Shown here: one piece after another, positions 1 through 12,800 of the stretch | How the letters are laid out: each line of letters begins with the position of its first letter | Position numbering within the stretch: position 1 is the stretch's first letter | Origin: Setophaga petechia | Lineage: Eukaryota > Chordata > Aves > Passeriformes > Parulidae | Direction: 5' to 3' | Length of the DNA stretch: 64,000 bases | Assembly (NCBI GenBank): GCA_024362935.1 | Contig: JANCRA010000006.1 | Coordinates: forward strand, 32,729,924 to 32,793,923 | Translations under genes and position numbers: made by a program | Notes under the pieces: model-generated | What the model saw: only the letters and a program-made list of their open reading frames with translations | Databases searched by the model: none | Told to the model about the DNA's origin: nothing

Positions 1-316
1 GGGAAAACAAGCAAACCAAGACCTGGCACCTCCAGCACCACCTCCTTTGCATTTCGCCATAGCATTACAGAAGCCAAGAGATAGAGCTTCCCTGAGACAA
101 GCAGCCACATGCTCTCCCACAGGCACCAGCCCTTTGCTGCCGCAACATGACAGCTCAAAGGCCAAGTACTGTGGGCGCTGCCTGGAGGAAATCCCGAGCT
201 CCTGGCAGGACCGCAGCCCCCAGCATCCTCAGCCAGCAACAGCAATGTGCTGGCTGCTCCAAAACTTGCAGCTCTGCTTTGCACTAAAGACAGCACCACA
301 CACAACTGGCACTTAC

Positions 317-448
317 AAGTTCAGAATATCCAGGCTCTGGTGTGAGCACTGATGGAGGCTGGCGCTCATCCACCTCCGTTTGCTCCTCTGCGGCTTCTTC
401 TCCAGGAGCAGCGGGAGCCCGGGGAGAGACGGCTCTTGGTTCTGTCAT
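317..448 (-). other. Candidate 132-nt phase-0 exon, repeated in every array unit
   Basis: On the minus strand a pyrimidine tract ending TTCTTGCCACAG precedes 448, and a strong donor GTAAGT starts at 316. The 132 nt between are 44 codons, phase 0 at both ends, beginning MTEPRAVSPR and ending PEPGYSEL. The peptide is rich in proline, glutamate and alanine. The same exon lies at 2083-2214, 3848-3979, 5621-5752, 7387-7518, 9160-9291, 10926-11057, 12698-12829, 14464-14595, 16238-16369 and 18004-18135. All eleven copies keep the donor and the open frame despite amino-acid changes such as MTEP to IKEP. Spliced together, the copies would give a protein of 44-residue repeats. No partner exon with an equally good acceptor-donor pair was found in the unit, and I recognise no family. 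The exon model is inference. Confidence 0.45.
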
Positions 449-3400
449 CTGTGGCAAGAAAGAAGCATGAGGGACAGGCCATTTCCTATCATGTAGAACC
501 TCATTTCTTTTCAGATCTACCGCCACATCTTCCAAGGAGAAATCATACATTTCGCAGCGACAGAGGGGTTCTAAGTCACAGCCACCAAATTAAAATTGGC
601 CAATTCAACAGAACTCTAGATGGATGTGACGTTGGTTCTCCTGCCTGGCCTCTATCAGCAAGCAAGGTTGTCTTGGCTAAACGGAGCTTTTAGAGCTTGA
701 AAGCACTGAAATGGAAAACTAGAAAAGCGACAGCATTGCCTTTGCTACTGCTGCTGCAGGTGTGGAAAACTAAAACTGGATCAGAATCCCACCCAGGGCT
801 GGAAAAAGCAGGAAACATTGTGCAGAAGCATCCTTGCTTGCTGGAAAAACAGGAAAATGAACAGGCCTTCTCCTCCTAGCAAACCAAGGAGCCAACAAAG
901 CACAAGAAGTCACCCACTCCAGTGTCTAAAGCCCTAGGATGCAGTGACGGGATGCAGTTTGGTGGAGAGACAGCCCTTGTGCACAACACTGTCATGCAGG
1001 GATTGATGGAAGTTTGCCTGAAGGTCCCTCAAGAGCCTCCCATTGTCCAGGCCAAAGCTCCCTCAGCACCTCCTCCCTGGCCTTGTGCTGCACCCCCTTG
1101 CCCAGTTGCCTTGTCCTTCTGTGCACACGCTGTAGCCCCTCCATGACTTTCTGCTTCCCAGGGCCCACAGCTGCACACAGCACTCCAGCTGTGGCCGCAG
1201 CGCTGCCCAGCACAGGGCCACGCTCCCTGCCCTGCTCCTGCTGCCCCCCTGCTGCTGACACAGGCCACCGTGCCCTCGGCCTTCTTGGCCCCCTGGCTAC
1301 ACGCTGCCTCATCTTCAGCTGCTCAAGGCCGCCAGCCCTGCGTCTTTTTGGCCCACGCAGCTGCCCAGCCACAAAGGTGCCCATCTGACTTCAGATCCAG
1401 CAGGCACCAGTGCAAGATGGCCTTCCTCTTCCCAGCAACACAAGACAGCGGTCAAGGACTTGCAGCTTCGCCCCCACTCCACGCTCCAAGGCACTTGCCA
1501 AAGCTGCAGACTGCACCCAAAAATGCACCAACAGAAACTGGCCGCTTCTGCTTTTGGCCTCACAAGAAAGCGTCCCAACCCCACACTTTGTTTCTTTGGC
1601 CACACGGGAAAAGAACGGCCCCCAACAGCTGCATGGGCCACACAGTCCTCCCTTTGCAGCTTATCAAAACCCAAAACAGAGCTGGCCCAAAAGAGACTGT
1701 AGAAGTCAAGAACTACTCAGGGAAAGTGCAGACCGCTTTCACAAGCCAAACATACCTTTCCAAAACGGGAAAACAAGCAAACCAAGGCCTGGCACCTCCA
1801 GCACTACCTCCTTTGCATTTGGCCATAGCATTGCAGAAGCCAAGAGATAGAGCTTCCCTGAGACAAGCAGCCACATGCTCTCCCACAGGCACCAGCCCTT
1901 TGCTGCCGCAACATGACAGCTCAAAGGCCAAGTACTGTGGGCGCTGCCTGGAGGAAATCCCGAGCTCCTGGCAGGACCGCAGCCCCCAGCATCCTCAGCC
2001 AGCAACAGCAATGTGCTGGCTGCTCCAAAACTTGCAGCTCTGCTTTGCACTAAAGACAGCATCACACACAAGTGGCACTTACAAGTTCAGAATATCCAGG
2101 CTCTGGTGTGAGCACTGATGGAGGCTGGCGCTCATCCACCTCCCTTTGCTCCTCTGCGGCTTCTTCTCCAGGAGCAGCGGGAGCCCGGGGAGAGACGGCT
2201 CTTGGTTCTGTCATCTGTGGCAAGAAAGAAGCATGAGGGACAGGCCATTTCCTATCATGTAGAACCTCATTTCTTTTCAGATCTACCGCCACATCTTCCA
2301 AGGAGAAATCATACATTTCGCAGCGACAGAGGGGTTCTAAGTCACAGCCACCAAATTAAAATTGGCCAATTCAACAGATCTCTAGATGGATGTGACGTTG
2401 GTTCTCCTGCCTGGCCTCTATCAGCAAGCAAGGTTGTCTTGGCTAAACGGAGCTTTTAGAGCTTGAAAGCACTGAAATGGAAAACTAGAAAAGCGACAGC
2501 ATTGCCTTTGCTACTGCTGCTGCAGGTGTGGAAAACTAAAACTGGATCAGAATCCCACCCAGGGCTGGAAAAAGCAGGAAACATTGTGCAGAAGCATCCT
2601 TGCTTGCTGGAAAAACAGGAAAATGAACAGGCCTTCTCCTCCTAGCAAACCAAGGAGCCAACAAAGCACAAGAAGTCACCCACTCCAGTGTCTAAAGCCC
2701 TAGGATGCAGTGACGGGATGCAGTTTGGTGGAGAGACAGCCCTTGTGCACAGCACTGTCACGCAGGGATTGATGGAAGTTTGCCTGAAGGTCCCTCAAGA
2801 GCCTCCCATTGTCCAGGCCAAAGCTCCCTCAGCACCTCCTCCCTGGCCTTGTGCTGCACCCCCTTGCCCAGTTGCCTTGTCCTTCTGTGCACACGCTGTA
2901 GCCACTCCATGACTTTCTGCTTCCCAGGGCCCACAGCTGCACACAGCACTCCAGCTGTGGCCGCAGCGCTGCCCAGCACAGGGCCACGCTCCCTGCCCTG
3001 CTCCTGCTGCCCCCCTGCTGCTGACACAGGCCACCGTGCCCTCGGCCTTCTTGGCCCCCTGGCTACACGCTGCCTCATCTTCAGCTGCTCAAGGCCGCCA
3101 GCCCTGCGTCTTTTTGGCCCACGCAGCTGCCCAGCCACAAAGGTGCCCATCTGACTTCAGATCCAGCAGGCACCAGTGCAAGATGGCCTTCCTCTTCCCA
3201 GCAACACAAGACAGCGGTCAAGGACTTGCAGCTTCGCCCCCACTCCACGCTCCAAGGCACTTGCCAAAGCTGCAGACTGCACCCAAAAATGCACCAACAG
3301 AAACTGGCCGCTTCTGCTTTTGGCCTCACAAGAAAGCGTCCCAACCCCACACTTTGTTTCTTTGGCCACACGGGAAAAGAACGGCCCCCAACAGCTGCAT

Positions 3401-3883
3401 GGGCCACACAGTCCTCCCTTTGCAGCTTATCAAAACCCAAAACAGAGCTGGCCCAAAAGAGACTGTAGAAGTCAAGAACTACTCAGGGAAAGTGCAGACC
3501 GCTTTCACAAGCCAAACATACCTTTCCAAAAAGGGAAAACAAGCAAACCAAGGCTGGCACCTCCAGCACTACCTCCTTTGCATTTGGCCATAGCATTGCA
3601 GAAGCCAAGAGATAGAGCTTCCCTGAGACAAGCAGCCACATGCTCTCCCACAGACACCAGCCCTTTGCTGCCACAACATGACAGCTCAGAGGCCAAGTAC
3701 TGTGGGCGCTGCCTGGAGGAAATCCCGAGCTCCTGGCAGGACCGCAGCCCCCAGCATCCTCAGCCAGCAACAGCAATGTGCTGGCTGCTCCAAAACTTGC
3801 AGCTCTGCTTTGCAGTAAAGACAGCACCACACACAACTGGCACTTACAAGTTCAGAATATCCAGGCTCTGGTGTGAGCACTGA

Positions 3884-6800
3884 TGGAGGCTGGCGCTCAT
3901 CCACCTCTGTTTGCTCCTCTGTGGCTTCTACTCCAGGAGCAGCGGGAGCCCGAGGAGAGACGGCTCTTGGTTCTGTCATCTGTGGCAAGAGAGAAGCATG
4001 AGGGACAGGCCATTTCCTATCATGTAGAACCTCATTTCTTTTCAGATCTACCGCCACATCTTCCAAGGAGAAATCATACATTTCGCAGCGACAGAGGGGT
4101 TCTAAGTCACAGCCACCAAATTAAAATTGGCCAATTCAACAGATCTCTAGATGGATGTGACGTTGGTTCTCCTGCCTGGCCTCTATCAGCAAGCAAGGTT
4201 GTCTTGGCTAAACGGAGCTTTTAGAGCTTGAAAGCACTGAAATGGAAAACTAGAAAAGCGACAGCATTGCCTTTGCTACTGCTGCTGCAGGTGTGGAAAA
4301 CTAAAACTGGATCAGAATCCCACCCAGGGCTGGAAAAAGCAGGAAACATTGTGCAGAAGCATCCTTGCTTGCTGGAAAAACAGGAAAATGAACAGGCCTT
4401 CTCCTCCTAGCAAACCAAGGAGCCAACAAAGCACAAGAAGTCACCCACTCCAGTGTCTAAAGCCCTAGGATGCAGTGACGGGATGCAGTTTGGTGGAGAG
4501 ACAGCCCTTGTGCACAACACTGTCACGCAGGGATTGATGGAAGTTTGCCTGAAGGTCCCTCAAGAGCCTCCTATTGTCCAGGCCAAAGCTCCCTCAGCAC
4601 CTCCTCCCTGGCCTTGTGCTGCACCCCCTTGCCCAGCTCCCCTGTCCTTCTGTGCACATGCTGCAGCCCCTCCATGACTTTCTGCTTCCCAGGGCCCACA
4701 GCTGCACACAGCACTCCAGCTGTGGCCGCAGCGCTGCCCAGCACAGGGCCACGCTCCCTGCCCTGCTCCTGCGGCCCCCCTGCTGCTGACACAGGCCACC
4801 GTGCCCTCGGCCTTCTTGGCCCCCTGGCCACACACTGCCTCATCTTCAGCTGCTCAAGGCCGCCAGCCCTGCGTCCTTTTGGCCCACGCAGCTGCCCAGC
4901 CACAAAGGTGCCCATCTGACTTCAGATCCAGCAGGCACTAGTGCAAGATGGCCTTCCTCTTCCCAGCAACACAAGACAGCGGTCAAGGACTTGCAGCTTC
5001 GCCCCCACTCCACGCTCCAAGGCACTTGCCAAAGCTGCAGACTGCAGCCAAAAATGCACCAACAGAAACTGGCCGCTTCTGCTTTTGGCCTCACAAGAAG
5101 GTGTCCCAACCCCACACTTTGTTTCTTTGGCCACGCAGGAAAAGAACGGCCCCCAACAGCTGCATGGGCCACACAGTCCTCCCTTTGCAGCTTATCAAAA
5201 GCCAAAAGACACCTGGCCCAAAAAAGACTGTAGAAGTCAAGAACTACTCAGGGAAAATGCAGACTGCTTTAATGCTTTCACAAGCCAAACACACCTTTCC
5301 AGAAAGGGAAAACAAGCAAACCAAGCCTGGCACCTCCAGCACTACCTCCTTTGCATTTGGCCATAGCATTGCAGAAGCCAAGAGATAGAGCTTCCCTGAG
5401 ACAAGCAGCCACATGCTCTCCCACAGGCACCAGCCCTTTGCTGCCGCAACATGACAGCTCAAAGGCCAAGTACTGTGGGCGCTGCCTGGAGGAAATCCCG
5501 AGCTCCTGGCAGGACCGCAGCCCCCAGCATCCTCAGCCAGCAACAGCAAAGTGCTGGCTGCTCCAAAACTTGCAGCTCTGCTTTGCACTAAAGACAGCAT
5601 CACACACAAGTGGCACTTACAAGTTCAGAATATCCAGGCTCTGGTGTGAGCACTGATGGAGGCTGGCGCTCATCCACCTCTGTTTGCTCCTCTGCGGCTT
5701 CTTCTCCAGGAGCAGCGGGAGCCCGGGGAGAGACGGCTCTTGGTTCTGTCATCTGTGGCAAGAAAGAAGCATGAGGGACAGGCCATTTCCTATCATGTAG
5801 AACCTCATTTCTTTTCAGATCTACCGCCACATCTTCCAAGGAGAAATCATACATTTCGCAGCGACAGAGGGGTTCTAAGTCACAGCCACCAAATTAAAAT
5901 TGGCCAATTCAACAGAACTCTAGATGGATATGACGTTGGTTCTCCTGCCTGGCCTCTATCAGCAAGCAAGGTTGTCTTGGCTAAACGGAGCTTTTAGAGC
6001 TTGAAAGCACTGAAATGGAAAACTAGAAAAGAGACAGCATTGCCTTTGCTACTGCTGCTGCAGGTGTGGAAAACTAAAACTGGATCAGAATCCCACCCAG
6101 GGCTGGAAAAAGCAGGAAACATTGTGCAGAAGCATCCTTGCTTGCTGGAAAAACAGGAAAATGAACAGGCCTTCTCCTCCTAGCAAACCAAGGAGCCAAC
6201 AAAGCACAAGAAGTCACCCACTCCAGTGTCTAAAGCCCTAGGATGCAGTGACGGGATGCAGTTTGGTGGAGAGACAGCCCTTGTGCACAACACGGTCACG
6301 CAGGGATTGATGGAAGTTTGCCTGAAGGTCCCTCAAGAGCCTCCCATTGTCCAGGCCAAAGCTCCCTCAGCACCTCCTCCCTGGCCTTGTGCTGCACCCC
6401 CTTGCCCAGTTGCCTTGTCCTTCTGTGCACACGCTGTAGCCACTCCATGACTTTCTGCTTCCCAGGGCCCACAGCTGCACACAGCACTCCAGCTGTGGCC
6501 GCAGCGCTGCCCAGCACAGGGCCACGCTCCCTGCCCTGCTCCTGCTGCCCCCCTGCTGCTGACACAGGCCACCGTGCCCTCGGCCTTCTTGGCCCCCTGG
6601 CTACACGCTGCCTCATCTTCAGCTGCTCAAGGCCGCCAGCCCTGCGTCTTTTTGGCCCACGCAGCTGCCCAGCCACAAAGGTGCCCATCTGACTTCAGAT
6701 CCAGCAGGCACCAGTGCAAGATGGCCTTCCTCTTCCCAGCAACACAAGACAGCGGTCAAGGACTTGCAGCTTCGCCCCCACTCCACGCTCCAAGGTACTT

Positions 6801-9800
6801 GCCAAAGCTGCAGACTGCACCCAAAAATGCACCAACAGAAACTGGCCGCTTCTGCTTTTGGCCTCACAAGAAAGCGTCCCAACCCCACACTTTGTTTCTT
6901 TGGCCACACGGGAAAAGAACGGCCCCCAACAGCTGCATGGACCACACAGTCCTCCCTTTGCAGCTTATCAAAACCCAAAACAGAGCTGGCCCAAAAGAGA
7001 CTGTAGAAGTCAAGAACTACTCAGGGAAAGTGCAGACCGCTTTCACAAGCCAAACACACCTTTCCAAAAAGGGAAAACAAGCAAACCAAGGCCTGGCAAC
7101 TCCAGCACTACCTCCTTTGCATTTGGCCATAGCATTGCAGAAGCCAAGAGATAGAGCTTCCCTGAGACAAGCAGCCACATGCTCTCCCACAGGCACCAGC
7201 CCTTTGCTGCCACAACATGACAGCTCAGAGGCCAAGTACTGTGGGCGCTGCCTGGAGGAAATCCCGAGCTCCTGGCAGGACCGCAGCCCCCAGCATCCTC
7301 AGCCAGCAACAGCAATGTGCTGGCTGCTCCAAAACTTGCAGCTCTGCTTTGCACTAAAGACAGCACCACACACAACTGGCACTTACAAGTTCAGAATATC
7401 CAGGCTCTGGTGTGAGCACTGATGGAGGCTGGCGCTCATCCACCTCTGTTTGCTCCTCTGCGGCTTCTTCTCCAGGAGCAGCGGGAGCCCGGGGAGAGAC
7501 GGCTCTTGGTTCTTTTATCTGTGGCAAGAGAGAAGCATGAGGGACAGGCCATTTCCTATCATGTAGAACCTCATTTCTTTTCAGATCTACCGCCACATCT
7601 TCCAAGGAGAAATCATACATTTCGCAGCGACAGAGGGGTTCTAAGTCACAGCCACCAAATTAAAATTGGCCAATTACACAGAACTCTAGATGGATATGAC
7701 GTTGGTTCTCCTGCCTGGCCTCTATCAGCAAGCAAGGTTGTCTCGGCTAAACGGAGCTTTTAGAGCTTGAAAGCACTGAAATGGAAAACTAGAAAAGCAA
7801 CAGCATTGCCTTTGCTACTGCTGCTGCAGGTGTGGAAAACTAAAACTGGATCAGAATCCCACCCAGGGCTGGAAAAAGCAGGAAACATTGTGCAGAAGCA
7901 TCCTTGCTTGCTGGAAAAACAGGAAAATGAACAGGCCTTCTCCTCCTAGCAAACCAAGGAGCCAACAAAGCACAAGAAGTCGCCCACTCCAGTGTCTAAA
8001 GCCCTTGGATGCAGTGACGGGATGCAGTTTGGTGGAGAAAGAGCCCTTGTGCTCAGCACTGTCACGCAGGGATTGATGGAAGTTTGCCTGAAGGTCCCTC
8101 AAGAGCCTCCCATTGTCCAGGCCAAAGCTCCCTCAGCACCTCCTCCCTGGCCTTGTGCTGCACCCCCTTGCCCAGCTCCCCTGTCCTTCTGTGCACATGC
8201 TGCAGCCCCTCCATGACTTTCTGCTTCCCAGGGCCCACAGCTGCACACAGCACTCCAGCTGTGGCCGCAGCGCTGCCCAGCACAGGGCCACGCTCCCTGC
8301 CCTGCTCCTGCTGCCCCCCTGCTGCTGACACAGGCCACCGTGCCCTCGGCCTTCTTGGCCCCCTGGCCACACACTGCCTCATCTTCAGCTGCTCAAGGCC
8401 GCCAGCCCTGCGTCCTTTTGGCCCACGCAGCTGCCCAGCCACAAAGGTGCCCATCTGACTTCAGATCCAGCAGGCACCAGTGCAAGATGGCCTTCCTCTT
8501 CCCAGCAACATAAGACAGCGGTCAAGGACTTGCAGCTTCGCCCCCACTCCACGCACCAAGGCACTTGCCAAAGCTGCAGACTGCAGCCAAATATGCACCA
8601 ACAGAAACTGGCCGCTTCTGCTTTTGGCCTCACAAGAAGGCGTCCCAACCCCACACTTTGTTTCTTTGGCCACGCAGGAAAAGAACGGCCCCCAACAGCT
8701 GCATGGGCCACACAGTCCTCCCTTTGCAGTTTATCAAAAGCCAAAAGACACCTGGCCCAAAAAAGACTGTAGAAGTCAAGAACTACTCAGGGAAAATGCA
8801 GACTGCTTTAATGCTTTCACAAGCCAAACACACCTTTCCAGAAAGGGAAAACAAGCAAACCAAGCCTGGCACCTCCAGCACTACCTCCTTTGCATTTGGC
8901 CATAGCATTGCAGAAGCCAAGAGATAGAGCTTCCCTGAGACAAGCAGCCACATGCTCTCCCACAGGCACCAGCCCTTTGCTGCCGCAACATGACAGCTCA
9001 AAGGCCAAGTACTGTGGGCGCTGCCTGGAGGAAATCCCGAGCTCCTGGCAGGACCGCAGCCCCCAGCATCCTCAGCCAGCAACAGCAAAGTGCTGGCTGC
9101 TCCAAAACTTGCAGCTCTGCTTTGCACTAAAGACAGCATCACACACAAGTGGCACTTACAAGTTCAGAATATCCAGGCTCTGGTGTGAGCACTGATGGAG
9201 GCTGGCGCTCATCCACCTCTGTTTGCTCCTCTGCGGCTTCTTCTCCAGGAGCAGCGGGAGCCCGGGGAGAGACGGCTCTTGGTTCTGTCATCTGTGGCAA
9301 GAAAGAAGCATGAGGGACAGGCCATTTCCTATCATGTAGAACCTCATTTCTTTTCAGATCTACCGCCACATCTTCCAAGGAGAAATCATACATTTCGCAG
9401 CGACAGAGGGGTTCTAAGTCACAGCCACCAAATTAAAATTGGCCAATTCAACAGAACTCTAGATGGATATGACGTTGGTTCTCCTGCCTGGCCTCTATCA
9501 GCAAGCAAGGTTGTCTTGGCTAAACGGAGCTTTTAGAGCTTGAAAGCACTGAAATGGAAAACTAGAAAAGAGACAGCATTGCCTTTGCTACTGCTGCTGC
9601 AGGTGTGGAAAACTAAAACTGGATCAGAATCCCACCCAGGGCTGGAAAAAGCAGGAAACATTGTGCAGAAGCATCCTTGCTTGCTGGAAAAACAGGAAAA
9701 TGAACAGGCCTTCTCCTCCTAGCAAACCAAGGAGCCAACAAAGCACAAGAAGTCACCCACTCCAGTGTCTAAAGCCCTAGGATGCAGTGACGGGATGCAG

Positions 9801-12800
9801 TTTGGTGGAGAGACAGCCCTTGTGCACAACACTGTCACGCAGGGATTGATGGAAGTTTGCCTGAAGGTCCCTCAAGAGCCTCCCATTGTCCAGGCCAAAG
9901 CTCCCTCAGCACCTCCTCCCTGGCCTTGTGCTGCACCCCCTTGCCCAGTTGCCTTGTCCTTCTGTGCACACGCTGTAGCCACTCCATGACTTTCTGCTTC
10001 CCAGGGCCCACAGCTGCACACAGCACTCCAGCTGTGGCCGCAGCGCTGCCCAGCACAGGGCCACGCTCCCTGCCCTGCTCCTGCTGCCCCCCTGCTGCTG
10101 ACACAGGCCACCGTGCCCTCGGCCTTCTTGGCCCCCTGGCTACACGCTGCCTCATCTTCAGCTGCTCAAGGCCGCCAGCCCTGCGTCTTTTTGGCCCACG
10201 CAGCTGCCCAGCCACAAAGGTGCCCATCTGACTTCAGATCCAGCAGGCACCAGTGCAAGATGGCCTTCCTCTTCCCAGCAACACAAGACAGCGGTCAAGG
10301 ACTTGCAGCTTCGCCCCCACTCCACGCTCCAAGGTACTTGCCAAAGCTGCAGACTGCACCCAAAAATGCACCAACAGAAACTGGCCGCTTCTGCTTTTGG
10401 CCTCACAAGAAAGCGTCCCAACCCCACACTTTGTTTCTTTGGCCACACGGGAAAAGAACGGCCCCCAACAGCTGCATGGACCACACAGTCCTCCCTTTGC
10501 AGCTTATCAAAACCCAAAACAGAGCTGGCCCAAAAGAGACTGTAGAAGTCAAGAACTACTCAGGGAAAGTGCAGACCGCTTTCACAAGCCAAACACACCT
10601 TTCCAAAAAGGGAAAACAAGCAAACCAAGGCCTGGCACCTCCAGCACTACCTCCTTTGCATTTGGCCATAGCATTGCAGAAGCCAAGAGATAGAGCTTCC
10701 CTGAGACAAGCAGCCACATGCTCTCCCACAGGCACCAGCCCTTTGCTGCCACAACATGACAGCTCAGAGGCCAAGTACTGTGGGCGCTGCCTGGAGGAAA
10801 TCCCGAGCTCCTGGCAGGACCGCAGCCCCCAGCATCCTCAGCCAGCAACAGCAATGTGCTGGCTGCTCCAAAACTTGCAGCTCTGCTTTGCACTAAAGAC
10901 AGCACCACACACAACTGGCACTTACAAGTTCAGAATATCCAGGCTCTGGTGTGAGCACTGATGGAGGCTGGCGCTCATCCACCTCTGTTTGCTCCTCTGC
11001 GGCTTCTTCTCCAGGAGCAGCGGGAGCCCGGGGAGAGACGGCTCTTGGTTCTTTTATCTGTGGCAAGAGAGAAGCATGAGGGACAGGCCATTTCCTATCA
11101 TGTAGAACCTCATTTCTTTTCAGATCTACCGCCACATCTTCCAAGGAGAAATCATACATTTCGCAGCGACAGAGGGGTTCTAAGTCACAGCCACCAAATT
11201 AAAATTGGCCAATTACACAGAACTCTAGATGGATATGACGTTGGTTCTCCTGCCTGGCCTCTATCAGCAAGCAAGGTTGTCTCGGCTAAACGGAGCTTTT
11301 AGAGCTTGAAAGCACTGAAATGGAAAACTAGAAAAGCAACAGCATTGCCTTTGCTACTGCTGCTGCAGGTGTGGAAAACTAAAACTGGATCAGAATCCCA
11401 CCCAGGGCTGGAAAAAGCAGGAAACATTGTGCAGAAGCATCCTTGCTTGCTGGAAAAACAGGAAAATGAACAGGCCTTCTCCTCCTAGCAAACCAAGGAG
11501 CCAACAAAGCACAAGAAGTCGCCCACTCCAGTGTCTAAAGCCCTTGGATGCAGTGACGGGATGCAGTTTGGTGGAGAAAGAGCCCTTGTGCTCAGCACTG
11601 TCACGCAGGGATTGATGGAAGTTTGCCTGAAGGTCCCTCAAGAGCCTCCCATTGTCCAGGCCAAAGCTCCCTCAGCACCTCCTCCCTGGCCTTGTGCTGC
11701 ACCCCCTTGCCCAGCTCCCCTGTCCTTCTGTGCACATGCTGCAGCCCCTCCATGACTTTCTGCTTCCCAGGGCCCACAGCTGCACACAGCACTCCAGCTG
11801 TGGCCGCAGCGCTGCCCAGCACAGGGCCACGCTCCCTGCCCTGCTCCTGCTGCCCCCCTGCTGCTGACACAGGCCACCGTGCCCTCGGCCTTCTTGGCCC
11901 CCTGGCCACACACTGCCTCATCTTCAGCTGCTCAAGGCCGCCAGCCCTGCGTCCTTTTGGCCCACGCAGCTGCCCAGCCACAAAGGTGCCCATCTGACTT
12001 CAGATCCAGCAGGCACCAGTGCAAGATGGCCTTCCTCTTCCCAGCAACATAAGACAGCGGTCAAGACTTGCAGCTTCGCCCCCACTCCACGCACCAAGGC
12101 ACTTGCCAAAGCTGCAGACTGCAGCCAAATATGCACCAACAGAAACTGGCCGCTTCTGCTTTTGGCCTCACAAGAAGGCGTCCCAACCCCACACTTTGTT
12201 TCTTTGGCCACGCAGGAAAAGAACGGCCCCCAACAGCTGCATGGGCCACACAGTCCTCCCTTTGCAGTTTATCAAAAGCCAAAAGACACCTGGCCCAAAA
12301 AAGACTGTAGAAGTCAAGAACTACTCAGGGAAAATGCAGACTGCTTTAATGCTTTCACAAGCCAAACACACCTTTCCAGAAAGGGAAAACAAGCAAACCA
12401 AGCCTGGCACCTCCAGCACTACCTCCTTTGCATTTGGCCATAGCATTGCAGAAGCCAAGAGATAGAGCTTCCCTGAGACAAGCAGCCACATGCTCTCCCA
12501 CAGGCACCAGCCCTTTGCTGACGCAACATGACAGCTCAGAGACCAAGTACTGTGGGCGCTGCCTGGAGGAAATCCCGAGCTCCTGGCAGGACTGCAGCCC
12601 CCAGCATCCTCAGCCAGCAACAGCAATGTGCTGGCTGCTCCAAAACTTGCAGCTCTGCTTTGCAGTAAAGACAGCACCACACACAACTGGCACTTACAAG
12701 TTCAGAATATCCAGGCTCTGGTGTGAGCACTGATGGAGGCTGGCGCTCATCCACCTCTGTTTGCTCCTCTGCGGCTTCTTCTCCAGGAGCAGCGGGAGCC

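Noticed and set aside
992..1384. 130-codon minus-strand frame of the array unit, with a helical-looking stretch
   Set aside because: It has a possible acceptor (GGGAAGCAG) but no GT donor; the frame ends at a stop soon after. Not enough to call an exon.
1270..2118. 282-codon plus-strand open frame in array units (also at 6574, 10113, 13651 and 17191)
   Set aside because: It is present only in units without small indels, has no domain or helix pattern, overlaps equally open frames on the other strand, and spans the splice-flanked minus-strand exon. GC-rich composition explains it.
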